NCBI GenBank assembly: GCA_029258695.1
Contig: JARIBR010000107.1
Location: 1 to 21,992, forward strand
Direction: 5' to 3'
From: Quadrisphaera sp.
GTDB lineage: Bacteria > Actinomycetota > Actinomycetes > Actinomycetales > Quadrisphaeraceae
Length of the DNA stretch: 21,992 bases
Within the stretch, counting starts at the first letter, position 1, and every line of letters starts with the position of its first letter. Both the position numbers and the translations under genes were made by a program. Under the pieces are notes generated by a model. That model worked only from the letters and a program-made list of their open reading frames with translations, searched no databases and had not been told where the DNA came from. Shown here in pieces: positions 7,756-17,286 of the stretch.

Positions 7756-9552
7756 ATGACCACGAGGACGGCTGCGCAGGTCGACCAGCAGATCGCAGGG
7801 ATGGACTCCGAACAGCTGCCGGCCGGCAAGCACGAGACCCACGGCGTCGGCCACTTCGCCGGTCTCTACGCGGCGGAGAACGTCGCCGGCACGGAGTTCA
7901 TCTTCGGCGCCACCTTCGTCATCCTCGGCGCCTCCATCACCGACGTCCTCATCGGTCTGGCCATCGGGAACCTGCTCGCCGTGCTGAGCTTCCGGTTCAT
8001 CGTCGCGCCGATCGCCGTGGGCACGCGGCTGAGCGTCTACACCTACCTGAGCCGGCTCGCGGGCGGGTCGACGTCGAAGATCTACAACGCCCTCAACGCG
8101 TTCCTCTTCGCGCTCATCTCGGCGGCCATGATCACGGTCTCGGCCACCGCCTTCCGCGTCGTCCTCGATTTCGAGGCGCAGACCGAGGCCTACCCCACGA
8201 GCCTGGCCTTCGTCGTCCTCGCGGTGGGGTTTGGCCTCGTCGCCGTGCTGGTGGCGGCCTTCGGCTTCACCGCCCTCGCCGAGTTCGCCAGCATCTGCGC
8301 GCCCTGGCTGATCACCAGCTTCGCCGTCGGTGGGCTCGTCATGCTGCCGGCGATCTCCCAGACCGCTGCCGGGTCGACCGTCGTCGACGGGTGGAGCGGC
8401 TTCCTCCAGATCGGCGGGGACACCATCTTCACCGGCGAGACCCCCGACGGGGCAGCCGGCATCACCCTGTTGGGGATCATCGGGTACTCCTGGGGCGCCA
8501 ACAGCTTCGCGCACACCGGCATGATCGACATGTCGCTCCTGCGGTACGCCAAGAAGGGCTGGTACGGCTACATGTCGGCCACCGGCATGTTCCTCGGCCA
8601 CTACATGGCGTGGATCTCTGCCGGGTTCATGGGCGCCGCCGCCGCCGTCATCACGACCTCCAGCATCGAGGTGATCGAGCCGGGGACCGTCGCCTTCCAG
8701 GCGCTGGGCTACGCAGGCCTGGTCGTCGTCGTCGTCGCCGGCTGGACGACCGCCAACGCGAACCTGTACCGCTCCGGTCTGGCCGCCCAGGGCGTCTTCC
8801 CCCGGGTCTCGCGCCGGAACGCGACCTTGATCATCGGCATCATCGTCCTCGTCGCCGCCTCCTTCCCGTTCATCTACCGCAACTACCTGCTCTTCGTGAC
8901 GTACGCGGGCATCACGCTGGTGCCGGTCGGCGGGATCCTCTTCGCCTCGTACTGGATCTTCCCGCGGCTCGGTCTGACGACGTACTGGGCGCGCTACAAG
9001 GGCGTGACCAACGCCCCCGCGCTGCTGTCGTGGGCGATCTCGCTCGCCGTCGCCGCGGCGCTGGTGGGCTTCGGCATCATGCCCGTGTACTTCGCCTACC
9101 TCCCCTCCTTCGTCCTCAGCGTCATCCTGTACACCCTGCTCGCGAGGTCGATGGGAGCGTCGAGGGCCTACCCCGACGAGGAGGCGGCGGACGAGCTCTT
9201 CGCGGAGCGGGTGGCGGTCCGCCACGCGGAGGAGGCCGCGCACACCCCCTCGGAGGTCGACACCAGGGACCGCAGGCCGCTCACCCGCGTCCTGCGGGTG
9301 ATCTGGATCGTGGACCTGGTCGTGCTGTTCGGCGTCGCCCTGTTCGTGCTGCTCGGCAGCCCGGACGTCGCGACCTACGAGGCCAACCGGCAGACGTTCT
9401 GGTGGGTCGGGCTCGCGGTGACGGTCATCTACTTCGTCAGCGCCTACTGGGAGCTGCGCCGCCGCAAGGCCTACGCGAAGCAGGCGTACACCGAGCACCA
9501 CGCCGGGCCGTCCCGCGGGCAGTCCGGCGGCAGCCAGGTCATGCCGGCCTGA
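7756..9552 (+). CDS. NCS1-type purine/cytosine permease family transporter
   Basis: A 598-aa inner-membrane secondary transporter of the nucleobase:cation symporter-1 (purine-cytosine permease) type. About twelve hydrophobic helices are visible between residues 35 and 480 and again at about 518-575. Recognisable segments include ENVAGTEFIFGATFVILGAS in the first helix, SYWIFPR near the tenth, and WGANSFAHTGMIDMS in the middle. A charged hydrophilic stretch (about 473-510) separates the last helix pair. The ATG at 7756 is preceded by GGACGGGA as ribosome site; AACAAT at 7723-7728 is a weak -10 candidate. It diverges from DUF3618 across 170 bases. The substrate (nucleobase, hydantoin, vitamin or other) cannot be read from sequence. 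Confidence 0.93.
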   Translation: MTTRTAAQVDQQIAGMDSEQLPAGKHETHGVGHFAGLYAAENVAGTEFIFGATFVILGASITDVLIGLAIGNLLAVLSFRFIVAPIAVGTRLSVYTYLSRLAGGSTSKIYNALNAFLFALISAAMITVSATAFRVVLDFEAQTEAYPTSLAFVVLAVGFGLVAVLVAAFGFTALAEFASICAPWLITSFAVGGLVMLPAISQTAAGSTVVDGWSGFLQIGGDTIFTGETPDGAAGITLLGIIGYSWGANSFAHTGMIDMSLLRYAKKGWYGYMSATGMFLGHYMAWISAGFMGAAAAVITTSSIEVIEPGTVAFQALGYAGLVVVVVAGWTTANANLYRSGLAAQGVFPRVSRRNATLIIGIIVLVAASFPFIYRNYLLFVTYAGITLVPVGGILFASYWIFPRLGLTTYWARYKGVTNAPALLSWAISLAVAAALVGFGIMPVYFAYLPSFVLSVILYTLLARSMGASRAYPDEEAADELFAERVAVRHAEEAAHTPSEVDTRDRRPLTRVLRVIWIVDLVVLFGVALFVLLGSPDVATYEANRQTFWWVGLAVTVIYFVSAYWELRRRKAYAKQAYTEHHAGPSRGQSGGSQVMPA

Positions 9553-9599
9553 CGCCCGACCGGACGTCCGACCTGACGCCCGACCGAGCGCGCACCGCC

Positions 9600-9647
9600 C
9601 GGCGTCTGCGCCGCCCGGCGTCTGCGCCACCCGGCGTCTGCGCCACC
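9600..9647. repeat. 16-base tandem repeat, three copies
   Basis: Three adjacent copies of CGGCGTCTGCGCCRCC at 9600, 9616 and 9632, followed by a decayed fourth copy. A separate 14-base direct repeat, CTGACGCCCGACCG, occurs at 9550 and 9574. All lie in the 138-base gap between the permease and the convergent hydrolase gene. No gene is visible there. Confidence 0.85.
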
Positions 9648-9680
9648 CGGTGTGACGCGCCGCCCCCTGCGCCGCCTCCT

Positions 9681-9701
9681 CGCGGGGCGCTCAGCCCCGC
9701 G
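9681..9701. terminator. Hairpin terminator whose loop holds a stop codon
   Basis: CGCGGGGC and GCCCCGCG form a perfect 8-bp stem around the 5-base loop GCTCA. The loop contains the TGA stop codon (complement of 9691-9693) of the minus-strand hydrolase. It can serve both convergent genes. There is no T-run. Confidence 0.6.
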
Positions 9702-10566
9702 TCGTGGCCAGGAAGTCGAGCAGCAGCGCGTCCAGGCGGTCGGCGGCTCGCACGGGGATCCAGTGGTCGACCCCGTCGAGCTGCTCGAAGCGCCAGGGTC
9801 CGGTGACGAAGCGTTCGGAACCGAGCATCTGGGCGCGCGTCAGCGCCGGGTCCCCGGTGGACCAGACGCCCATCGTCGGGACCACGACGCGCCTCGACGA
9901 GGCGCCCCGTCGCGAGAGCGCCGAGCGCACCACCCCCGACGCGTTGGCCCGGTACCAGTTGAGGCCCGAGGTGATGGCCCCGGGCCGGGAGAGGTCGGCG
10001 ATCTGACGGGCGAGCCCTGGCGTCCGTGCCGGGTCCTGCCCGCCCCACGCCGCGCGCAGCAGGACCCACCGCGCGACCGGGAGCAGCCGCTCCGCCAGGC
10101 CGGGGACGACGAAGGCGGCGACGTACCAGGACCTCGCGAGCTGGGCGAGACCTCCGGCGGCCAGGCCCGAGGGGTGCCCCACCGAGATCGCCGTCAGCGC
10201 GCTCACCCGCTCCGGGGCCCTGACGGCCACCTCCCAGGCGAGCGCCGAACCCCAGTCGTGCCCGACCACGGCGGCACGCTCCACGCCGGCGTCGTCCATC
10301 ACGGCGAGGACGTCGCCGACGAGCAGGTCCATCGCGTACGCCGAGGGATCGGTGGGCCGGCTGCTGAGCCCGAAACCGCGCAGGTCCGGGGCGAGCACCC
10401 GGTAGCCGGCGTCGGCCAGGGTGGTCATCTGCTGCTCCCAGATGGCCGAGGAGTCCGGCCACCCGTGCAGGAGGACGACGGTGCGCGCGCTGCTCCGGTC
10501 GTGGGCGGCGCCGGAGGAACGGACGTGGAGGTCGACGTCGCCGGAGGTCACGGTGTGCTCGCTCAT
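9691..10566 (-). CDS. Alpha/beta hydrolase, epoxide hydrolase-like
   Basis: A 291-aa cytosolic alpha/beta hydrolase. The oxyanion segment is HGWPDS (about residues 34-39), followed by DLRGFGLSSRP. The nucleophile elbow reads GHDWGS, with Asp as nucleophile, which places it with epoxide hydrolases and haloalkane dehalogenases rather than esterases. The catalytic His is in GVDHWIPV near the C-terminus. A candidate acid Asp lies in VWSTGDPAL. The ATG at 10566 has an AGGGGGG stretch about four bases upstream as ribosome site, with TACCGT further up as a possible -10. It is divergent from bcp. The natural substrate is unknown; epoxide hydrolase is the better guess because the elbow and DLRGFG match that group. 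Confidence 0.92.
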   Translation of the reverse strand: MSEHTVTSGDVDLHVRSSGAAHDRSSARTVVLLHGWPDSSAIWEQQMTTLADAGYRVLAPDLRGFGLSSRPTDPSAYAMDLLVGDVLAVMDDAGVERAAVVGHDWGSALAWEVAVRAPERVSALTAISVGHPSGLAAGGLAQLARSWYVAAFVVPGLAERLLPVARWVLLRAAWGGQDPARTPGLARQIADLSRPGAITSGLNWYRANASGVVRSALSRRGASSRRVVVPTMGVWSTGDPALTRAQMLGSERFVTGPWRFEQLDGVDHWIPVRAADRLDALLLDFLATTRG

Positions 10567-10620
10567 CACCCCCCTGACGGTAGCGAACGACCGCACTACG
10601 CTCGCAGGATGAGCGAGCAC
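10555..10620. promoter_or_regulatory. Divergent start region with a 12-bp inverted repeat covering both start codons
   Basis: GTGCTCGCTCAT (10555-10566) and ATGAGCGAGCAC (10609-10620) are exact complements, so both genes begin with the same four codons (Met-Ser-Glu-His). The 42-base centre holds the bcp promoter: CTGACG (10574-10579), a 17-base spacer, TACGCT (10597-10602), then six bases to the ATG. The hydrolase promoter must overlap it on the other strand. Confidence 0.55.
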
Positions 10621-11061
10621 CTGCAGCCGGGCCAGACCGCGCCGGACTTCACCCTTCCCACCGACGACGGGGGCACGTGGTCCCTGTCGGAGCACCGCGG
10701 GCACCGCGTGGTCCTCTACTTCTACCCCAAGGCGTCCACGCCGGGCTGCACCACGGAGGCGTGCGACTTCAACGACAACATCGCCTCCCTGCGCGGCGCC
10801 GGGTACGACGTCGTGGGGGTCTCTCCCGACGGGCCGGACTCCCTCCGGGCCTTCCGCGAGTCCGAGGGCCTGACCTTCCGGCTGCTCTCCGACGCCGACC
10901 ACTCCGTGCTCGAGTCCTACGGCGCCTGGGACGGCAAGGTCAACCGGTCCACGTTCGTCGTGGACGCCGACGGGACGCTGGTGACCGCCGAGTACGGGGT
11001 CAAGCCCCAGGGCCACGTCAAGGCGCTGCGTCAGGAGCTGGGGATCGACGCCTCTTCCTGA
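10609..11061 (+). CDS. bcp: Thioredoxin-dependent peroxiredoxin (Bcp type)
   Basis: A 150-aa cytosolic peroxiredoxin that reduces hydroperoxides using thioredoxin. The active-site segment reads YPKASTPGCTTEACDF, with peroxidatic Cys47 and resolving Cys52 five residues later, the spacing of the two-Cys Bcp subgroup. The length matches the family (about 150-160 aa). The ATG at 10609 is supported by AGG just upstream and by TACGCT exactly six bases before it, with CTGACG 17 bases further up, so the mRNA is probably leaderless. A strong hairpin starts at the last base of its stop codon. It diverges from the hydrolase gene; an oxidant-detoxification link is possible but not shown. Confidence 0.96.
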   Translation: MSEHLQPGQTAPDFTLPTDDGGTWSLSEHRGHRVVLYFYPKASTPGCTTEACDFNDNIASLRGAGYDVVGVSPDGPDSLRAFRESEGLTFRLLSDADHSVLESYGAWDGKVNRSTFVVDADGTLVTAEYGVKPQGHVKALRQELGIDASS

Positions 11062-11087
11062 GCGCCGCCGCTCGACCCGGCGGCGCT
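11061..11087 (+). terminator. Terminator hairpin of bcp
   Basis: AGCGCCGCCG and CGGCGGCGCT form a perfect 10-bp stem around a 7-base loop. The stem begins at the last base of the bcp stop codon. There is no T-run. Confidence 0.7.
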
Positions 11088-11148
11088 CCCGGCCCGCCCG
11101 ACGCGAGAGGGGTAGGGCGCCGTCCGGGCCGTCGAGACGCCGCCCCGG

Positions 11149-11232
11149 GCACCAGTGGTGAAACCGGCAGCCACGCAGGGTTTAGGTCCCTGTGCCCGCG
11201 AGGGCGTGCGGGTTCGAGTCCCGCCTGGTGCA
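11149..11232 (+). tRNA. tRNA-Leu (anticodon UAG)
   Basis: An 84-base class II tRNA without encoded CCA. The acceptor GCACCAG pairs fully with CTGGTGC (11225-11231), and the discriminator is A. The anticodon stem CAGGG/CCCTG encloses TTTAGGT, giving anticodon TAG. The long variable arm is GCCCGCGAGGGC, and the T arm is GCGGG/CCCGC around TTCGAGT. It reads Leu CUA and probably other CUN codons. Confidence 0.96.
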
Positions 11233-11242
11233 CGAGCGCTCC

Positions 11243-11263
11243 GGGGCCGCGCCGTCCGGCCCC
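11243..11263 (+). terminator. Terminator hairpin of tRNA-Leu
   Basis: GGGGCCG and CGGCCCC form a perfect 7-bp stem around a 7-base loop, starting 11 bases after the mature tRNA end. There is no T-run. Confidence 0.5.
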
Positions 11264-11312
11264 ACCGAGGCGCGGCCGGGTCCGCCGGGCTCCGGTCGGG
11301 TCCACCGACGCC

Positions 11313-11966
11313 TCAGTCAACCTCTGTCGCCAGCGCCGGCTCGCGGTGGTGGGCGATGACCCGCTCCAGCTGGTGCCGGTTCACCCGCCCGGCGGACAGC
11401 TCCGGCAGCGCGTCCATGCCGAACCAGCCGACGTCGAGGGTCTCCAGCTCGTCCGGCGCCGCCACCTCCCCGGTAGGTCGGCAGAGGAAGAACAGCTTGT
11501 AGACCGCCACCGGCAGCGCGGGGGTCATCCGCTGGGCGTCGCGGTCCCACACGGCGACGAGCTTGACCACCTCTGCGCCGTACCCGGTCTCCTCCCTGAC
11601 CTCTCGCACCACCGCCGCGCTCGGGGTGTCCCCCGGGTCGGCCCACCCACCCGGCAGCGACCACCGGCCGTCGGTCTTCTCCCGCATGAGCAGCACGCGC
11701 TCATCGGCGTCGACCAGGGCGCCGCGCACGTCGACCTTCGGCGTGCGGTAGCCCTCGTCACGCCCCAGCTCGAGGCGCAGCTCGTCGGCGTCGCGCCCGC
11801 TGACGGCCGCGAGCAGGTTCCCGGCGAGGGCGCCCAGCTGGTGGTAACGATCGACGTCGTAGGGGTCGCTGGCGAACGTCAACCCGTTCTGGGCCAGCGC
11901 CGCGACGGTCAAAGCGGCCCGCCGCACGGCCTCCGCCGGGTCGAGGTGGCCGTCAGGCGCGCTCAT
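11313..11966 (-). CDS. Nudix hydrolase with N-terminal Nudix_hydro_N-like domain
   Basis: A 217-aa cytosolic hydrolase of nucleoside diphosphates linked to another moiety (ADP-ribose- or NAD-like compounds are usual). Residues 1-70 form an alpha-helical N-terminal part resembling the accessory domain found before some Nudix folds. Residues 78-205 are the Nudix domain. The Nudix box runs from G107 to Y129 and ends in REVREETGY, intact for metal binding; the first box Glu is Asp113. The ATG at 11966 overlaps the aldehyde dehydrogenase stop as ATGA, so translation is probably coupled and the two share a transcript. That pairing suggests a role linked to NAD(H) or a toxic metabolite, by inference only. 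Confidence 0.92.
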   Translation of the reverse strand: MSAPDGHLDPAEAVRRAALTVAALAQNGLTFASDPYDVDRYHQLGALAGNLLAAVSGRDADELRLELGRDEGYRTPKVDVRGALVDADERVLLMREKTDGRWSLPGGWADPGDTPSAAVVREVREETGYGAEVVKLVAVWDRDAQRMTPALPVAVYKLFFLCRPTGEVAAPDELETLDVGWFGMDALPELSAGRVNRHQLERVIAHHREPALATEVD

Positions 11967-13354
11967 CCGCGGGTGATCAGGCGCCTGAGCACAGCGGACT
12001 TCGCGGCGGTGTACGGCGGGAAGGCGACCCGCAGCGTCTCCGGTCGCAGCGGCTTGGTGAGGACCGCGCGCTCGTGGCTGAAGCGGGCGATCGAGTGCTC
12101 ACCGTGGTAGGCCCCGTAGCCGCTGGCCCCGACCCCCCCGAAGGGCAGCGACGGCACCGTCAGGTGCATCACCGGGACGTTGACCCCGAGACCGCCCGAC
12201 GAGGTGCCAGCCAGCCACCGCCGCTCGGCGTCCTCGTCGTCGACGAAGACGTAGAGGGCGAGCGGCTTGTCGCGGGCGGCGACGAACGCGATGGCTGCAG
12301 CCTCGTCGGCCACCGTGACGATCGGCAGGATGGGCCCGAAGATCTCCTCGCTCATCACCGGCGAGGCAGGGTCGACGTCGGCGAGGATCGTCGGGGCCAC
12401 GTAGAGCTCGTCGACGTCGACGTCGCCGCCGCAGACGACGCGGCCTGACCCGAGCAGGCCGGAGAGCCGCTCCGCGTGGTCGCGCGAGACGATCCGGCCG
12501 TAGTCCTTCGAGGACCGGGGGTCGACGCCGTACATCCGGCGCACCGCCGCCACGAGCGCTGCCTCGAGACGCGGCAGCATGGTCGCCGTGGTCAGCACGT
12601 GGTCCACGGCGACGCACGTCTGGCCGGCGTTGAAGAACCGGGCCCAGGCGATGCGGCCCGCGGCCGCGTCCAGCTGGGCGTCGGTGAGGTCCTCGGCCAC
12701 CCACGCCGGGCACTTGCCCCCCAACTCCAGGGTGACCGGTGTGAGGTGGTCCGCCGCCGCGTGGGCGACGATGCGGCCCACCCGTCCGCCCCCGGTGTAG
12801 AAGATGTGGTCGAAGCGCTGCGCCAGCACCTCGCTGGCCACCGAGGCGTCCCCCTCGACGACGGCCACGGCGTTCGGGTCCAGGTAGCGCGGCAGCCACC
12901 GCGCCATGGCGGCCGAGGTCGCCGGCGCCAGCTCGCTGGGCTTGAGGAGCACGGTGTTGCCCGCCGCGAGCGCCCCCACGACCGGGGCGAGGGCGAGCTG
13001 GAAGGGGTAGTTCCACGGGGCGATGACGCACACCACGCCCAGCGGCTCACGGACGGTGCGGGCGCGGGCCGGCGCGACGGCCGCAGTGACCGAGGCCTTG
13101 CGCGGGCGGAGCCAGCGCTCCAGGTTCTTGCTCGTGCGCAGCGCCTCGTCGCCGACGAAGGCGATCTCCGTGACGTGAGACTCGAGCGCCGGCTTGCCGA
13201 GGTCTTCGCGCAGCGCGGCCTCGAAGACGCCACGGCGCTCGCGCAGCATGGCGCGCAAGGCGTCGAGCTGGGCGAGGCGCCAGGCCAGGGGGCGGGTGGT
13301 TCCGGCGTCGAACGTGGTCCGCAGGTTCTCGACCGTAGTGGCGATGTCTGGCAC
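11963..13354 (-). CDS. Aldehyde dehydrogenase family protein
   Basis: A 463-aa NAD(P)+-dependent aldehyde dehydrogenase, of the shorter class-3/coniferyl-aldehyde type by its length and PWNYPFQL motif (N115). The catalytic Cys is C247 in [14 protein letters not shown], and the general base is Glu210 in [12 protein letters not shown]. The cofactor-binding segment [11 protein letters not shown] and the [10 protein letters not shown] segment are present. It oxidises an aldehyde to the acid in the cytosol; the substrate is unknown. The start is one of two adjacent GTG codons (13357 or 13354). I chose 13354 because TACCCT is exactly six bases before it and no ribosome site exists. The frame is open to 13813 but only through tandem repeats. 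It overlaps the Nudix gene by an ATGA junction. Confidence 0.94.
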   Translation of the reverse strand: MPDIATTVENLRTTFDAGTTRPLAWRLAQLDALRAMLRERRGVFEAALREDLGKPALESHVTEIAFVGDEALRTSKNLERWLRPRKASVTAAVAPARARTVREPLGVVCVIAPWNYPFQLALAPVVGALAAGNTVLLKPSELAPATSAAMARWLPRYLDPNAVAVVEGDASVASEVLAQRFDHIFYTGGGRVGRIVAHAAADHLTPVTLELGGKCPAWVAEDLTDAQLDAAAGRIAWARFFNAGQTCVAVDHVLTTATMLPRLEAALVAAVRRMYGVDPRSSKDYGRIVSRDHAERLSGLLGSGRVVCGGDVDVDELYVAPTILADVDPASPVMSEEIFGPILPIVTVADEAAAIAFVAARDKPLALYVFVDDEDAERRWLAGTSSGGLGVNVPVMHLTVPSLPFGGVGASGYGAYHGEHSIARFSHERAVLTKPLRPETLRVAFPPYTAAKSAVLRRLITRG

Positions 13355-13388
13355 CACACAAGGGTAGACGTGGAGCCGTCGCGCTGCC

Positions 13389-13448
13389 CGGACGCGTGCG
13401 GCCCCGACGCGTGCTGGCCGGACGCGTGCTGCCCGGACGTGTGCTGCC
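13389..13448. repeat. 15-base tandem repeat, four copies
   Basis: Four adjacent 15-mers close to CGGACGCGTGCTGCC begin at 13389, 13404, 13419 and 13434. The third matches this form exactly and the others differ at one to three positions. The array lies upstream of the ALDH gene. A longer open frame through it reads as Arg/Ala-rich repeats and is not credible protein. Confidence 0.85.
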
Positions 13449-13502
13449 CGAGCAGGGGCGCACGAGGGGTCGACGAGCGTCCTGAGCACCTCTTGACGTC
13501 TG

Positions 13503-13598
13503 CTGGCCGCTCCTGGCCGTTCCTGGTTCCCGCTGGCCGTTCCTGGTTCCCGCTGGCCGCTCCTGGTTCCTGCTGGCCGCTCTTGGCCGCTCCTTGCG
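13503..13598. repeat. Nested 10/20-base tandem repeat
   Basis: The 20-mer TGGCCGTTCCTGGTTCCCGC occurs at 13514 and 13534 as exact copies and at 13554 with two changes. Ten-base half units near TGGCCGCTCC flank them on both sides. The 20-mer looks like a doubled and diverged 10-mer. It lies in the ALDH/HNH spacer. Confidence 0.85.
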
Positions 13599-13710
13599 GC
13601 TGTTGACCACTTGCGCCTGACGGGTCGGCGCGGGAGCGCAGCCCGTCTTCCTGCGCCCTCAGAGCCCTCGCCAGGGGGACGCCCACGCTGGGACTGATGC
13701 CGTGGGGCCG

Positions 13711-13732
13711 GTGTCGGTGACGTCACCGGCAC
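13711..13732. promoter_or_regulatory. Palindrome centred on TGACGTCA
   Basis: CGGTGACGTCACCG (13715-13728) is a perfect 14-bp palindrome. The symmetry extends to GTG/CAC at the outer ends with one mismatch on each side. It is an operator-like site in the ALDH/HNH spacer, about 75 bases before the proposed HNH -35 box. The binding factor is unknown. Confidence 0.45.
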
Positions 13733-13757
13733 GCGCTGGCCCTCTTCGTCACCGTCG

Positions 13758-13775
13758 GTGTGCATCGACGCACAC
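13758..13775. promoter_or_regulatory. Inverted repeat GTGTGC-N6-GCACAC
   Basis: A perfect 6-bp inverted repeat with a 6-base centre, spaced like sites bound by helix-turn-helix dimers. It lies about 30 bases before the HNH promoter. Confidence 0.35.
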
Positions 13776-13806
13776 GGGTGATCTTCAGAGCCGGGTCGAC
13801 ATCTGC

Positions 13807-13835
13807 TGGCCACGACGTCATCGGGCGACTAGTAT
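13807..13835 (+). promoter_or_regulatory. Probable promoter of the HNH endonuclease gene
   Basis: TGGCCA (13807-13812), a 17-base spacer and TAGTAT (13830-13835) match sigma-70-type boxes in an unusually AT-rich patch. Transcription would start near 13842, leaving a leader of about 28 bases that includes AGAAGAGG as ribosome site. Confidence 0.5.
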
Positions 13836-13870
13836 TTAGCACTGGTATTCGACAGAGAAGAGGTGACGTG

Positions 13871-16345
<2,475 letters not shown>

Positions 16346-17129
16346 CGAGGCCGCCCTGGGGCGCACTGCCGCGTCCCTGTCACACCTCGGCAGCGTCAGC
16401 ACCTACCCCGTGGACCTCGTCGACCGCGGTGCGGTGGAGGAGGTCGCCACCGCCGTGCTCGACGCTCACGGCGCTCCCGCCCTCGTCATCAACAACGCCG
16501 GCGTCGTGCGCGCGGGGATGTCCTGGGAGATCTTCCCCGAGGACGTCGACACCACGGTCGCCCTCAACCTCGCGGCGCCGATCCACCTGAACCGAGCCCT
16601 GCTGCCGGCGATGATCGACGACACCTCACGGCGCAGGGCGATCCTCGACGTCTCCTCCGCATCGGCCACCGTGCCCGTCCCCCGGATGAGCGCCTACGCC
16701 GCGAGCAAGTGGGGGCTGCTCGGGTACGGCGAGTCGCTGCGCATCGAGCTGGTGCAGGCCCGCCACGACCACGTCGCCGTGACGACCTTCTGCCCCAGCT
16801 ACGTCTCCACCGGGATGTTCGAGGGAGCTCGCGGGCCGATGGGTGCGCCGATCATGACGCCGGAGCGCGCCGTCGCGCTCGCCTGGCGCGGCCTGCTGGC
16901 GGGAACCCCCGTCGTCCTCGCCCCCTCGTCGGTGGCCGTCGCACCATTGCTGCGTGGCCTCCTGCCGACCCGTGCCTTCGACGCGGTCGCCGAGCGGATG
17001 GGCATCTACTCGTCCATGGCGAGGTTCACGGGGCGTGTGGCGCCTGGCGATCCGGTGACGCAGACGTCGGCCCCCGCGACGCAGCCGGCCACGTCCCGCT
17101 AGCCGAAGCCACCGCGCCGCACGCACGGT

Positions 17130-17219
17130 CTGAACCCGACGCTGGCCCTGAACCCGACGCTGACCCTAAACTCGACGCTGGCCCTGAAACAGGCGTAGAG
17201 CCTGGACCCGACGCAGACC
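17130..17219. repeat. 18-base tandem repeat, five copies
   Basis: Five consecutive 18-mers near CTGAACCCGACGCTGGCC begin at 17130, 17148, 17166, 17184 and 17202. The first two differ at one base, and the fourth is the most diverged. The array fills half of the 184-base gap between the convergent SDR and phosphoribosyltransferase genes. The rest of that gap shows only the 10-bp palindrome AGCGGCCGCT (17231-17240). Confidence 0.85.
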
Positions 17220-17286
17220 CCGCGTCGGCAGCGGCCGCTCGCGTCATCGGTGCTCGAACGGGCTCGGTCGGCGAACGCTCCGGTCA

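Larger units (their letters stand above)
13355..13870. other. 516-base intergenic region between divergent ALDH and HNH genes
   Basis: I see no gene here. From left to right it holds the ALDH -10 box (13361-13366), a 15-base tandem array, a 10/20-base tandem array, a 14-bp palindrome, an 18-base inverted repeat and the HNH promoter with ribosome site. The part around 13820-13862 is distinctly richer in A and T than its surroundings. Confidence 0.75.

Noticed and set aside
7582..9630. Minus-strand open frame of 682 codons opposite the permease
   Set aside because: It is the complementary shadow of the permease. The product is a charged low-complexity string while the plus strand encodes a clear membrane transporter.
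13358..13813. N-terminal extension of the aldehyde dehydrogenase
   Set aside because: It consists of translated tandem repeats and has no match to the family, which begins just after 13354.
13836..13870. LexA/SOS box before the HNH gene
   Set aside because: Only a TTCGA half-like stretch is present; the paired half needed for an actinobacterial SOS box is missing.
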